From contig NZ_JABMII010000001.1 in the NCBI RefSeq assembly GCF_014884995.1, positions 173,661 through 237,660 on the forward strand: a stretch of DNA of 64,000 nucleotides, in the 5' to 3' direction. This DNA comes from Spirabiliibacterium pneumoniae (GTDB taxonomy: Bacteria > Pseudomonadota > Gammaproteobacteria > Enterobacterales > Pasteurellaceae). Shown here in pieces: positions 41,237-50,208 of the stretch. How positions within the stretch are numbered: the first letter of the stretch is position 1; the number at the start of each line of letters is the position of its first letter. Under the pieces are notes generated by a model. That model saw only the letters and a program-made list of their open reading frames with translations. It made no database searches and was not told the origin of the DNA. The position numbers and the translations under genes were made by a program.

Positions 41237-41291
41237 AAAGCAAGTTAAAACTTAATAAAAATGAGCGTAAAACTTAAAACAAAAGCAAGTT
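41220..41291. repeat. Operator direct repeats between repressor and ner
   Basis: Two near-identical copies of AGCGTAAAACT-AAAACAAAAGCAAGTT (41220-41246 and 41264-41291, one inserted T), 44 bp apart, i.e. about four helical turns. Located in the divergent early/repressor control region, they are likely repressor or Ner operators. Confidence 0.75.
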
Positions 41292-41376
41292 TTTTCTTTA
41301 AATGAATTTTTAATAGGTAAAACAATCACTTAATTTAGTTTTTCGCGTAAACGTTAAATTTAAAGGAAAGAAAAAG

Positions 41377-42066
41377 ATGAGCAAAGCTAAGATTTACGAT
41401 CCGCTGTTTGCCGAACGCATGAAGTTTATCGCTGAAAAAGTATTCAGCAATAACAACAGCGAATTCGCCAGAGCAGTTGGCGTGGCAGTCACCTCTTTGA
41501 ATAGATGGCTTATTGGTGAAGCTGATCCTTCCCGCTCAAACTTAATTCGTATCGCAGAGGTGGCCAATGTATCGCTTGAGTGGCTAGCAATGGGGATTGG
41601 GAGTAGCGACAACACCGAAAAAATGCAAGACACTGAGTTAACCTCTGATGATGGATTTGCAACAATTGATGATTGCCGTGATATTGCTATTTCTGCTGGC
41701 TATGGTCGTGAAAATGGAGATTATTCAGAGCAACAACACACTAAAATAGAAAAGGCATGGCTAGATGCTAGATGGTTGAACGCTAAAGATTGTGCTTTGT
41801 TTAGAGTGTCTGGTGACAGCATGTTCCCAACCTTGAAAGATGGCGAGGAAATCATTGTTGATCGTTCAAAACAAGAACTTAAAGACGGAAAAATCTTTGT
41901 TATCAATCGTCAAGGTGAAATGTTAGTCAAAAAAGTTCAGTTAACCCTAAATGGTGTGAAATTGCTGAGCGATAATTCTTTTTATGAGCCCATTGAGCTA
42001 GATGAAACCGATGCAGAGCACTTGAGAATCGTAGGGCAAGTAGTGCGGGGCTACAAGAATTTTTAA
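41377..42066 (+). CDS. Prophage repressor, helix-turn-helix plus S24 peptidase-like domain
   Basis: A 229-residue CI/LexA-like repressor. The N-terminal helix-turn-helix (EFARAVGVAVTSLNRWLIGE, about residues 26-45) is followed by an S24 domain with the Ser of SGDSMFPTLKDG and the Lys of GEMLVKKVQ, the self-cleavage dyad. DNA damage could therefore induce it through RecA. AAAGGAAAG precedes the ATG. It is divergent from ner with the operator repeats between. Confidence 0.92.
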   Translation: MSKAKIYDPLFAERMKFIAEKVFSNNNSEFARAVGVAVTSLNRWLIGEADPSRSNLIRIAEVANVSLEWLAMGIGSSDNTEKMQDTELTSDDGFATIDDCRDIAISAGYGRENGDYSEQQHTKIEKAWLDARWLNAKDCALFRVSGDSMFPTLKDGEEIIVDRSKQELKDGKIFVINRQGEMLVKKVQLTLNGVKLLSDNSFYEPIELDETDAEHLRIVGQVVRGYKNF

Positions 42067-42109
42067 AAGCGTTTAAAACCCTTTTAAAAACCGATCAAAC
42101 ACCGTTCAA

Positions 42110-42284
42110 AGTATGCAAAATAAATTGCACTTTTCGCTCATTTTTGACCATTTTCAAAAATCCCTTTTTTGCATAACAACCCACCCCACAAACACAACAA
42201 AGCCCCTGTTTATGGGGCTTCTCTCAACATTTTTCGAGCCAAATTTTTTTCTTTCACTTATGCAAAATTAATCAGTACCCCACA
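42110..42284. other. Prophage left end with MuA-binding-like sites
   Basis: ATGCAAA at 42112-42119, TTTGCATAA at 42168-42176 and TTATGCAAA at 42258-42266, the last exactly 18 bp from the tip ..CCCCACA. The inverted/direct arrangement mirrors the other end. No reliable gene lies here; a frame that runs through into the split host gene is fortuitous. Confidence 0.75.
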
Positions 42285-42288
42285 CGTG
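42285..42288. repeat. Target-site duplication, right copy (CGTG)
   Basis: Matches 7519-7522 and precedes CTCGCC, where the interrupted host frame resumes. Confidence 0.75.
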
Positions 42289-42726
42289 CTCGCCAACTCA
42301 CCGCAAGCGCTAGCCTTTTATCAAGATGTGGGCAAACTCAATGGGCAAAATAGCCTGAATAAATTTGAATTAGAAATTGTGCAAATTACTGCTGCAGTCA
42401 ATAATGGCTGCGATTTTTGTGTGGCGGGGCACAGTAAAATTGCAACGTTAATTGGTTTGCCTGAAAAGGTGCTACAAGCACTGCGTAACCGCACTTTGAT
42501 CGAGGACTCCCCCAAATACCAAGCGCTGGCACAGTTTACGCAACAGCTCATTGACACGCGCGGACGCATCAGTGATGCACAATTAGCCCATTTTAAAGAG
42601 GCAGGTTATGACGATCAAAACGTGCTTGATGTGGTGATGGGCGTGGCGCTGGCAACACTGTGTAATTATGCGAACAATGTGGCGAAAACGGAAATTAACG
42701 ATCAGCTTAAAGCCTTTGCACCTTAG
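42289..42726 (+). pseudogene. 3' fragment of the split carboxymuconolactone decarboxylase/AhpD-like gene
   Basis: One hundred and forty-five codons in frame with the 5' fragment, starting LANSPQALAFYQDVGKLNGQ. It contains the redox/decarboxylase motif CDFCVAGHSK with its CxxC. Without the first 36 residues and a promoter it is probably inactive, although a frame open from 42169 inside the prophage could give a fusion. Excision or precise loss of the prophage would restore the 181-residue protein. Confidence 0.9.
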
Positions 42727-42778
42727 TTTACTTTCCCGTTAAAATCAATTTTTGCTGATAATTCAGTCAGTTATGTTT

Positions 42779-42823
42779 TATGATCTACATCACAAAAATT
42801 GATTTTTTTCTGTTTGCTATAAT
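42779..42823 (+). promoter_or_regulatory. fumC promoter with CRP/FNR-like site
   Basis: TATGATCTACATCACA (42779-42794) matches the CRP pattern TGTGA-N6-TCACA with one mismatch and is centred about 43 bp before the expected start. TATAAT is at 42818-42823. An FNR site (TTGAT-N4-ATCAA) fits less well. Confidence 0.6.
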
Positions 42824-42887
42824 TTCAATTAATCCTTTCGAGTGATACACTTAACCCACTATTTTCATTCACACTAAGGATAACATC

Positions 42888-44282
42888 ATGGATTATCGTA
42901 TCGAAAAAGACACCATGGGCGAAGTTAAAGTGCCTGCTGACAAATACTGGGGTGCACAAACTGAACGTTCTCGTAATAATTTCAAAATCGGTCCTGCCGC
43001 TTCCATGCCACATGAAATCATTGAAGCATTTGGTTATTTGAAAAAAGCTGCCGCTTATGCCAACTGTGATTTGGGCGTGTTACCCGAGGCAAAACGTGAC
43101 TTAATCGGGCAAGTTTGTGATGAAATTTTAGCGGGCAAACTCGACGAGCAATTCCCGCTTGTGATTTGGCAAACTGGCTCAGGCACGCAGTCCAATATGA
43201 ACGTAAACGAAGTGGTTTCACACCGCGCGCACGTTCTCAACGGCGGCAAATTGGGTGAAAAAAGCACCATTCACCCAAATGATGATGTGAATAAATCCCA
43301 ATCATCTAACGACACTTACCCAACCGCGATGCACATTGCTGCCTATAAAAAAGTGGTGGAAGTAACCATTCCGTGCGTGGAGCAATTGCAAAAAACGTTG
43401 GCGAAAAAATCCCAAGATTTCAAAGACGTTGTTAAAATTGGTCGCACCCACTTGATGGATGCAACCCCGCTCACTCTTGGGCAAGAATTTTCCGCCTACG
43501 CCGCCCAATTAGCCTTTGGCTTGAAAGCCCTGAAAAACACACTCCCGCACTTAGCTGAGCTTGCCCTTGGCGGCACCGCAGTGGGCACAGGCTTAAACAC
43601 GCCAAAAGGCTATGACGTGAAAGTGGCCGAATACATCGCCAAATTCACAGGCTTGCCGTTTGTGACTGCGCAAAATAAATTTGAAGCGCTGGCCACCCAT
43701 GACGCGATTGTAGAAACCCACGGCGCATTGAAACAACTGGCTGTGTCGCTGTTTAAAATCGCCAACGACATCCGTTTGCTCGCCTCTGGCCCACGCAGTG
43801 GTATCGGTGAAATTTTAATTCCTGAAAATGAGCCTGGTTCGTCCATTATGCCTGGCAAAGTCAACCCAACGCAATGTGAAGCCTTGACGATGGTATGTGC
43901 ACAAGTGCTTGGTAACGACACCACTATTGCCTTTGCAGGCACACAAGGTCAATTCCAATTAAATGTGTTTAAACCTGTTATGGCGGCGAATTTCTTACAA
44001 TCAGCACAACTGCTCGCTGACGCTTGCGTGTCTTTCGATGAACACTGCGCCAGCGGTATTGAGCCAAACCACCCGCGCATTAAAATGCAATTGGAAAATT
44101 CATTAATGCTGGTGACCGCACTTAATACCAAAATTGGTTATGAAAATGCCGCAAAAATTGCTAAAACTGCACATAAAAATGGCACAACATTGCGCGAAGA
44201 GGCGATCAATCTTGGCTTGGTCACACCAGAGCAATTTGATGAATGGGTGCGCCCACAAGATATGGTTGGCAGCCTGAAATAA
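42888..44282 (+). CDS. fumC: Fumarate hydratase class II
   Basis: A 464-residue fumarase C, converting fumarate and malate in the TCA cycle; iron-independent homotetramer. Seen are [26 protein letters not shown], the substrate loop with His in [16 protein letters not shown] and the lyase signature [24 protein letters not shown] precedes the ATG. It stands alone downstream of the split gene. Confidence 0.97.
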   Translation: MDYRIEKDTMGEVKVPADKYWGAQTERSRNNFKIGPAASMPHEIIEAFGYLKKAAAYANCDLGVLPEAKRDLIGQVCDEILAGKLDEQFPLVIWQTGSGTQSNMNVNEVVSHRAHVLNGGKLGEKSTIHPNDDVNKSQSSNDTYPTAMHIAAYKKVVEVTIPCVEQLQKTLAKKSQDFKDVVKIGRTHLMDATPLTLGQEFSAYAAQLAFGLKALKNTLPHLAELALGGTAVGTGLNTPKGYDVKVAEYIAKFTGLPFVTAQNKFEALATHDAIVETHGALKQLAVSLFKIANDIRLLASGPRSGIGEILIPENEPGSSIMPGKVNPTQCEALTMVCAQVLGNDTTIAFAGTQGQFQLNVFKPVMAANFLQSAQLLADACVSFDEHCASGIEPNHPRIKMQLENSLMLVTALNTKIGYENAAKIAKTAHKNGTTLREEAINLGLVTPEQFDEWVRPQDMVGSLK

Positions 44283-44345
44283 GCAAGTGTAAAACCCAAT
44301 ACAAGCATCTTGCTCAAATGGCGCGATTGTGGTTCAATTGCGCCA

Positions 44346-45002
44346 ATGTTCGCTTTTAGAGGCAAAATAAGATTGAAATGGTTTAAACTACTACTGTTTT
44401 GTGCGTTGCTTGGCGTTGCGCAATCGGCTCTCGCACAGTGGATTCCACTTGGCACCGTTGATTATAAATGGGGTCCATTTCACATTTATACCATCACTTT
44501 GTTTAGTGAAGATGGGCAGTATAAAACAGGCCAACGCCCGCTAATGCTGACCTTGAAATATGCCAAACAGGTGGAGGGCAAAAATTTTGCCATCACACTG
44601 AAAAAAGAATTGGATGACATCGCCCCTGATGTGCCAAAAGAGACACGAGATCAGTGGTTTACGCAGCTTGAAAAAGCTCTGCCCGATTTTCATCCCGAAG
44701 ACAGCCTAAGCTATATCGCGCTGGAAGATACAGGCTATTTCGTGCTTAACGACACCGTACTTGAGCCACAATTTAGCCCCGAATTTAACCAAGCATTTCT
44801 GGATATTTGGCTATCTGACAACAGCAGTTTTAAGCGAATGCAGGATAAGCTGTTGGGAAAGGATAAAGCACAAAATGAGGTTAAGGAAGAGCCGCAGTCC
44901 ACTCAACCTGAGCCTGAACCTGTGCGCTCTGATGTGAAAGACCCAGATAACACCGAGCAGCCCTCCAATACACAGCAAGAAGTAACTAAAAGTGCGGTTT
45001 AA
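44346..45002 (+). CDS. Periplasmic chalcone isomerase-like protein
   Basis: About 218 residues with a signal peptide (KWFKLLLFCALLGVAQSALA, cleavage before QWIPLG). The body shows the bacterial chalcone-isomerase-like pattern: PLMLTLKYAKQVEGKNFAIT, SYIALEDTGYFVLNDTV and PEFNQAFLDIWLSDNSSF followed by KLLGK. Its role is unknown; plant-like isomerase activity is not implied. The start is uncertain (ATG 44346, or a TTG closer to the signal core). The low-complexity acidic tail (EPQSTQPEPEPVRSD) ends KSAV, encoded by the uptake sequence of the terminator. Confidence 0.75.
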   Translation: MFAFRGKIRLKWFKLLLFCALLGVAQSALAQWIPLGTVDYKWGPFHIYTITLFSEDGQYKTGQRPLMLTLKYAKQVEGKNFAITLKKELDDIAPDVPKETRDQWFTQLEKALPDFHPEDSLSYIALEDTGYFVLNDTVLEPQFSPEFNQAFLDIWLSDNSSFKRMQDKLLGKDKAQNEVKEEPQSTQPEPEPVRSDVKDPDNTEQPSNTQQEVTKSAV

Positions 45003-45013
45003 ACCGCACTTTT
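44988..45013. terminator. Bidirectional terminator overlapping a stop codon
   Basis: AAAAGTGCGGTTT and AAACCGCACTTTT form a perfect inverted repeat; the TAA of the upstream gene lies in its centre and the convergent gene ends 3 bp beyond. Confidence 0.85.
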
Positions 45014-45016
45014 GTT

Positions 45017-45325
45017 TTATAAGGACTTGGCCAAACGCTTAAGCCATGCAATTTTCAGCTGATAGAATTGCGTGCTCACATTCCAAATGCTATCTTCCCC
45101 ACTACAGGCAAAATAGCGCTGCTCACTTTCAAGGCGCTCTGTATCTTCAAGCCAATCGCCATCAAAATAAAATGTTTCTAACGCCTTAATGTTGCGCTCA
45201 GCTGCCTTCCACTGCTTTTCAAAAGCGTGCAACATCTTTAAATCACGCTCAGCTTGCGCCAAGCGCTCATCCATATGTGCAAATTCGCTACACAGCTCCT
45301 CAAGTGATTTTTTGGGTTTTGCCAT
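45017..45325 (-). CDS. DUF4298 family protein
   Basis: A 102-residue helical protein starting MAKPKKSLEELCSEFAHMDE, with LKMLHAFEKQWKAAERNIKA and FYFDGDWLEDTERLE, typical of DUF4298. Cytosolic, function unknown. Its ATG overlaps the mrcA stop (TGATG), so it is translated from the mrcA message. Confidence 0.82.
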   Translation of the reverse strand: MAKPKKSLEELCSEFAHMDERLAQAERDLKMLHAFEKQWKAAERNIKALETFYFDGDWLEDTERLESEQRYFACSGEDSIWNVSTQFYQLKIAWLKRLAKSL

Positions 45326-47877
45326 CAGAATAATTCCTCAGCTTTTGGTCCTGAACCATCACCACGGTCAATCATGATTTTGTAACCTCGCTCTTTAATA
45401 TGTCGGCGCACAGGCTCAGTGCCTTTGATAAAGTATTCTTTAAATCCTCCACCCAGCAAGCCACTAGCTTTATCAATACGTTTTTCGATAATATTTTCTG
45501 GCATCTCGTCTTGACGTTGTGGGACATCTTTAAGCACAGCTTGCATATAACTTTGCCACGCAGGCATCGCTGTCACTGCACCGGCTTCACCACGGCCTAA
45601 ATCAAATTTATTATCGTCAAAGCCGACATACACCGCTGTGGCCAAATCGGCACCAAAGCCTGCATACCACGCCACTTTGTTGCTGTTGGTTGTCCCTGTC
45701 TTGCCGCCAAGGTCATCGCGCTTAAAGCTGGCTCCCATGCGCCAGCCTGTGCCTTTCCAACTGCTTCCTTTTTCGCCATAAACAGCCGTATGCAATGCGC
45801 TACGCATTAAAAATGCCAACTCACCTGAAATAACACGCGGTGCCATTTCTCGTTTTTCGGCGTCCGCTAACAACGTCGGTGCTTGCGCGTCATCTAACTG
45901 TTTATTTTCAATTTGTAATTCAGGAATATCAGGCACGCTTTCTGGCTGCTGATCAGGGTCGCCATCCGTTTGCGCACCTGTGCTGACCGCACTTTGATCT
46001 TTTTCTTCCGCAGAGTCCAAAAACGCCAGTTTTTCCTGCTCGCCATAAATCACGGGAATATCATTACAGGTAAAACAAGCCTCTTTCGGATTGGCTCGAT
46101 AAATGGCGTTGCCTTCATTGTCTTCAATTTTGGCGATCAAATATGGGTCAATCAAAAAACCGCCATTATCAAATACTGCATAAGCACGCGCCATTTCCAG
46201 CGGGGTGAATGACGCCGCCCCAAGTGCAAGCGCCAAGGTGGCTTGATATTGATCTCGTTTGAAACCAAAGCGTGGGAGGAAATCTGCCACATAATCAATG
46301 CCCACCATTTGGGTGGCGCGCACCATCATCACGTTTTTCGACTGCCCTAACCCTTGACGTAGGCGTAACTGCCCGTCATAACGGTTGGGTGAGTTTTTAG
46401 GTGACCACGGTTTTTGCCCTTTTGTGTAAACCGTAATTGGGCTATCGTTTAAAATGGTCGCCAGTGTTAAGCCCTTATCAAGCGCTGCGGCATAAATAAA
46501 AGGCTTAATGGAAGAGCCGACTTGCACCATAGATTGAGTGGCACGATTAAATTTACTCTGCCCATAGCTAAAGCCCCCCACAATGGCCACAATGGCCCCA
46601 TCATGACTGTTAAGAGAAACCAGCGCGGAGTTCGCATTTGGAATTTGTGCCAGCATCCACTCTTGTTTATTATTTTGGCGAATCCAAATTTGCTCCCCTG
46701 ACCGCACTTTACTATTTTTACTGCTAGCACCAGCCCACTTCATACCCGAAAGTGGCAAATCAAGCGTACTGCCGTCGGCAAGTAATAAATGCGCCCCATT
46801 TGCATTGGTTGACAGCACCGCAGCTGGAATCAACGGCTGGCTGTCAGGCAACTTGCGTAAAAATCCTGTGATACGCGCCTCATCCCACGGCGTTTCATCG
46901 CTTTTCCATAGTGGCGCACCGCCACGATAGCCATGACGCATATCATACTGAATAAGATTATTACGCAGTGCCGTTTGAGCATCACGCTGATCATCGGAAT
47001 GGATTGTGGTGTAAACTTTATACCCTTTGGTATAGGCATTTTCTTCGCCGTAGCGTTTCACCATTTCTTGGCGCACCATTTCCACCACATAGTCCGCTTG
47101 AAAGTCCAGCTGGCTGCCGTGATAACTGGCGGTAAGAGGCTCCTCTTTAGCGGCTGTGTATTCATCTTTGTTGATATAGCCTTCATTCAGCATACGCCCA
47201 AGCACCACATTGCGCCGTTCGGTAGCACGTTTTAACGAATAAAGCGGATTCATCGTTGACGGCGCTTTTGGCAGACCTGCAATCATCGCCATTTCACCTA
47301 GGCTCAACTCTTGCAAACTTTTACCAAAATACGTTTTCGCCGCCGCCGCCACGCCATAAGAGCGGTAACCGAGATAAATTTTGTTGAGATATAAGTTTAA
47401 TATCTCGTTTTTACTGAGATTTTTTTCAATTTCGATCGCCAAGACCGCTTCTTTGATCTTACGTAACAGTGTTTTTTCTGGTGAGAGATAAAAATTGCGC
47501 GCTAACTGCTGGGTGATCGTGCTCGCACCTTGTGAAGCGCCGCCATTCGTCAGCGCCACCCACACAGCTCGCGCGATCCCAACAGGGTCAAGCCCGTAGT
47601 GCTCATAAAAACGGCTATCTTCTGTCGCTAGCACCGCATGGATCAGCTGAGGAGGGATATTATCTAGCGCAACGGGAATCCGCCGCTGCTCACCGATTTC
47701 GCCAATTAATTTATCATCGGCGGTGTACACCTGCATAGGTTGCTGTAATTCAACGGATTTGAGCGTTTTGACATCAGGCAGCTCAGATTTGATGTGATAA
47801 TACATAATCCCCACCGCCACACAGCCCACAATGATGAGCGTCAGCAGTGAACTTAATATAATTTTTACGATCTTCAT
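45325..47877 (-). CDS. mrcA: Penicillin-binding protein 1A
   Basis: About 850 residues. An N-terminal anchor (MKIVKIILSSLLTLIIVGCV) precedes the glycosyltransferase domain (ATEDSRFYEHYGLDPVGIAR, GASTITQQLARNFYL, KIKEAVLAIEIEKNLSK), then an OB-like insert and the transpeptidase with SSIKPF (Ser-x-x-Lys), SKN in GQSKNVMM and KTGTT. It polymerises and crosslinks peptidoglycan. An ATG seven codons upstream is less likely. It is divergent from comA, as in other Pasteurellaceae and enterobacteria. Confidence 0.96.
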   Translation of the reverse strand: MKIVKIILSSLLTLIIVGCVAVGIMYYHIKSELPDVKTLKSVELQQPMQVYTADDKLIGEIGEQRRIPVALDNIPPQLIHAVLATEDSRFYEHYGLDPVGIARAVWVALTNGGASQGASTITQQLARNFYLSPEKTLLRKIKEAVLAIEIEKNLSKNEILNLYLNKIYLGYRSYGVAAAAKTYFGKSLQELSLGEMAMIAGLPKAPSTMNPLYSLKRATERRNVVLGRMLNEGYINKDEYTAAKEEPLTASYHGSQLDFQADYVVEMVRQEMVKRYGEENAYTKGYKVYTTIHSDDQRDAQTALRNNLIQYDMRHGYRGGAPLWKSDETPWDEARITGFLRKLPDSQPLIPAAVLSTNANGAHLLLADGSTLDLPLSGMKWAGASSKNSKVRSGEQIWIRQNNKQEWMLAQIPNANSALVSLNSHDGAIVAIVGGFSYGQSKFNRATQSMVQVGSSIKPFIYAAALDKGLTLATILNDSPITVYTKGQKPWSPKNSPNRYDGQLRLRQGLGQSKNVMMVRATQMVGIDYVADFLPRFGFKRDQYQATLALALGAASFTPLEMARAYAVFDNGGFLIDPYLIAKIEDNEGNAIYRANPKEACFTCNDIPVIYGEQEKLAFLDSAEEKDQSAVSTGAQTDGDPDQQPESVPDIPELQIENKQLDDAQAPTLLADAEKREMAPRVISGELAFLMRSALHTAVYGEKGSSWKGTGWRMGASFKRDDLGGKTGTTNSNKVAWYAGFGADLATAVYVGFDDNKFDLGRGEAGAVTAMPAWQSYMQAVLKDVPQRQDEMPENIIEKRIDKASGLLGGGFKEYFIKGTEPVRRHIKERGYKIMIDRGDGSGPKAEELF

Positions 47878-47997
47878 CGAAAATATCTCTCTTGCCAATC
47901 GTGATCTTGTTTCAAGTGCGTTATAACGTTGGGTGTACGCACATATTATGTAAATTTAACTCGTAACCATACTATGATACCGCAGGATTGGCAAACT

Positions 47998-48801
47998 ATG
48001 GAAAAATTTATCGCATTTTTTGCAAAAGCCCGCCGCCCTAAGCCAACAGTAGGCTTGGCAATACAAGGCGAGCAGCTTATGCTGTGTGTGATCGACGCAA
48101 GCAAGCAGGCGCATTTTGCCGAAATCCCCATGTCAGCAACTCTCACAAACTGGCGTTTAGACGCCATGCCCTGCGCGCTCAAACACTGTCAGCTCGTCGC
48201 CAGCCTGGCCTTGCGCAATGTGTGGTATAAAGCCATCATTACCCCACACAGTTCACACGCCACCTGTTATCAACAAGTGTTGCAGGTGTTGCACGAAAGC
48301 CTGCCGATGCCTGCCACGTCGCTGTATTTTGATTTCCATACCCATGCACTGCAACACGTTGGCACCCGACGCCAGCTTGATTGTGTGGAAATCATCGCCT
48401 GCCAACGCGAACATTTGCACCACCTAAAAAAGAGCTTGGCGCCCCTCAAGCTCGCGGTGGTGGATTCTCACGCCCATGCGCTGCATCGTGCCTTTGCTTT
48501 TTGCGCCCCCACCGCCCCGAATCATGCTCTGTTTGTGTATCTTGCACGGGATTTTTGCTGTTTGATTTATCACGATGCCCTGCCGTTAAAGCATCTTTAT
48601 CACAGCAATCCAGCTGGTGCTATCAATGCTTGGCAAAGCCGCTTTGCTGACTTGAGCATTACACATATTGTGATCTACAACCCCGATGAACTGACACTGG
48701 AATTACCGTGGGACGTACCTCAAAGTACACTTTGCGCGAAACGCTACCCACACTTAGAGGCACTCGGCTGTGCATTATGGCAAGGAGAATCCCATGCTTA
48801 A
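47998..48801 (+). CDS. comA: Competence protein ComA (PilM/HofM-like)
   Basis: About 267 residues from ATG 47998 (MEKFIAFFAKARRPKPTVGL), the length of Haemophilus ComA; upstream in-frame starts lack a ribosome binding site. It is an actin-fold PilM relative at the cytoplasmic base of the type IV pilus/DNA-uptake machine. It contains TSLYFDFHTHALQHV and AVVDSHAHALHRAF. First gene of comABCDE, whose stop overlaps the comB start. Confidence 0.9.
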   Translation: MEKFIAFFAKARRPKPTVGLAIQGEQLMLCVIDASKQAHFAEIPMSATLTNWRLDAMPCALKHCQLVASLALRNVWYKAIITPHSSHATCYQQVLQVLHESLPMPATSLYFDFHTHALQHVGTRRQLDCVEIIACQREHLHHLKKSLAPLKLAVVDSHAHALHRAFAFCAPTAPNHALFVYLARDFCCLIYHDALPLKHLYHSNPAGAINAWQSRFADLSITHIVIYNPDELTLELPWDVPQSTLCAKRYPHLEALGCALWQGESHA

Positions 48802-49327
48802 CCTGATGCCTTGGCGTGAGCAACAGCTTAAACGCCGTACACTCATGTTGACCGCACTTTATCTAACAAGTCTTGCGCTTGCCGCACTTGTGGCACTCTG
48901 GCTTAACACGCAGCAGACCGCCGCGCTCAACAAACTCAACGACACGCAACAGGCGATCACAAGCCTGCGCGTTCAAAATCAAAACGCGCAACAGCAACTG
49001 AATTTGCTGCAAAAAAGCCAACAAAATACACAACAAATGCCACTTATAGCAGACAAAGTGCGGTTTGTTGACTTTATGCAATGGCTAAGTGCACTCACGC
49101 TACAACACGGACAACTCACCTTGGCAGAGCTGGACGCCAGCCGTCTCGATCAACAGCTGCTCTTAGAAGGTGAGCAGCTTAGCGAGCAAGAATTTGAGCA
49201 ATTGCAAACGTTTCTCGCCAGCCACTGGCTGGACAACGATAGCGCTCAGCACAGCAAGCTCACCCATTTTGTTGCCGACCATGATGGGATCAACTTTCGC
49301 CTTGTCAGCGGGGTGATGGATGAATAA
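48794..49327 (+). CDS. comB: Competence protein ComB (PilN/HofN-like)
   Basis: A 177-residue PilN-like protein from ATG 48794 (AAGGAG before it): MLNLMPWREQQLKRRTLMLT, where NLMPWRE is the PilN motif that binds PilM. One membrane helix (about 19-38) is followed by a Gln-rich coiled coil. It overlaps comA and comC by 8 nt each, so translation is coupled. Confidence 0.9.
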   Translation: MLNLMPWREQQLKRRTLMLTALYLTSLALAALVALWLNTQQTAALNKLNDTQQAITSLRVQNQNAQQQLNLLQKSQQNTQQMPLIADKVRFVDFMQWLSALTLQHGQLTLAELDASRLDQQLLLEGEQLSEQEFEQLQTFLASHWLDNDSAQHSKLTHFVADHDGINFRLVSGVMDE

Positions 49328-49853
49328 CACCCAGCCTTACGGCAAACTATGGCAATGGGCGCACTTGCCCCCACGCTGGCATACGCTGCTTGTGTTGCTG
49401 CTCAGTGCGCTGGTGCTCGGGCAAAGCGTAATGCGTTATCAGCAAAGTGCGGTTCGCCTTGCAACACAACAGCGCGAATTAGATGAACAGCGGCAAACAT
49501 TGGCAAAAAAACGTCAATTACTCACCGCACTTGAGCAAAAGCAGCGCAAGAATGCCGATCATCTCAAGCAACAAATGGCTAGCGTGGTGCCTGAGATTAA
49601 TCGCCAACTGTTAGCCTACGTTGCGCAGTTTCCGCAAATTAAAATGTACACGCCGCAGTGGCAATTTGATCAACAAACCACGCTTGCCTTGCAGTTTTCA
49701 GGCCCTTATTTAAGCCTAGATGACATGCTCAGCACACTGTTTGAACGCTTTACACAGCTCACCCCGCTGCGTTTAAGTTTGCAAGCTCAAGCCCAGCAAA
49801 GTGCGGTACACGCCCGCGTAGAATTTTTTATCACAAACAAGGAGAGCCAATGA
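49320..49853 (+). CDS. comC: Competence protein ComC (PilO/HofO-like)
   Basis: A 177-residue PilO-like protein: a membrane helix at about 20-38 (WHTLLVLLLSALVLGQSVMR), a coiled coil and a ferredoxin-like C-terminal part. It forms the inner-membrane alignment complex with ComB. Overlaps comB by 8 nt and comD by 4 nt. Confidence 0.88.
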   Translation: MNNTQPYGKLWQWAHLPPRWHTLLVLLLSALVLGQSVMRYQQSAVRLATQQRELDEQRQTLAKKRQLLTALEQKQRKNADHLKQQMASVVPEINRQLLAYVAQFPQIKMYTPQWQFDQQTTLALQFSGPYLSLDDMLSTLFERFTQLTPLRLSLQAQAQQSAVHARVEFFITNKESQ

Positions 49854-50197
49854 CGCGCATCACTGTATTCGCCCTGACCGCACTTTTGCCTTTGGCAAGT
49901 CTCGCGGCAAACGATCCTTTTCATCACCAAATGCCTACCACGACAACGCCCGTGAGCGCAAGCGCTCCGTGTGGGCAAACGGAGCTGATAATGGACAGCC
50001 CCATCGAGCAATACAAGCCCGTTGGACTGATTATCCACAACGATAAGCCACACATTTTACTCAAACTCGGGCAAGAGGTGTTACTGGCCGAACCTGGGCA
50101 GATCATCGGCAACACATGGCAAATTGACAAGGTGGAACAACAGCGCATTACTCTGCGCCATTGTGGTGATAAAAGTGAAAAAATTTGGCATCTGTGA
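49850..50197 (+). CDS. comD: Competence protein ComD (PilP/HofP-like)
   Basis: A 115-residue periplasmic protein with signal peptide MTRITVFALTALLPLASLA. The body (LIIHNDKPHILLKLGQEVLL, PGQIIGNTWQIDKV) matches the PilP-type beta domain that links the inner complex to the secretin. Short compared with other PilP proteins. Lies between comC (4 nt overlap) and comE (11 nt gap). Confidence 0.88.
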   Translation: MTRITVFALTALLPLASLAANDPFHHQMPTTTTPVSASAPCGQTELIMDSPIEQYKPVGLIIHNDKPHILLKLGQEVLLAEPGQIIGNTWQIDKVEQQRITLRHCGDKSEKIWHL

Positions 50198-50208
50198 GGG
50201 CAATTAAG

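Larger units (their letters stand above)
7523..42284 (-). mobile_element. Mu-like transposable prophage, about 34.8 kb, early end at right
   Basis: Both ends begin TGT when read inwards and carry TTTGCATAA at exactly positions 19-27 (7541-7549 and 42258-42266). A short duplication flanks them and one host gene is split. The content follows the Mu order: repressor, ner, muA, muB, gemA, mor, lysis, terminase, portal, head, tail, baseplate, fibre, com and methyltransferase. Every structural module is present without an obvious frameshift apart from the expected programmed one, so it may be functional. No gin invertase or invertible fibre segment was found. Uptake sequences are frequent inside it. 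Confidence 0.97.

Noticed and set aside
42169..42726. Intact decarboxylase-like gene starting inside the prophage
   Set aside because: The first 40 codons are prophage end sequence with a non-ATG start and no ribosome binding site; the frame matches the 5' fragment at 7415-7522.
47878..47997. CRP-S (Sxy-dependent) competence site before comA
   Set aside because: Such a site is expected, but the best matches to TGCGA-N6-TCGCA have several mismatches, so I do not annotate one.
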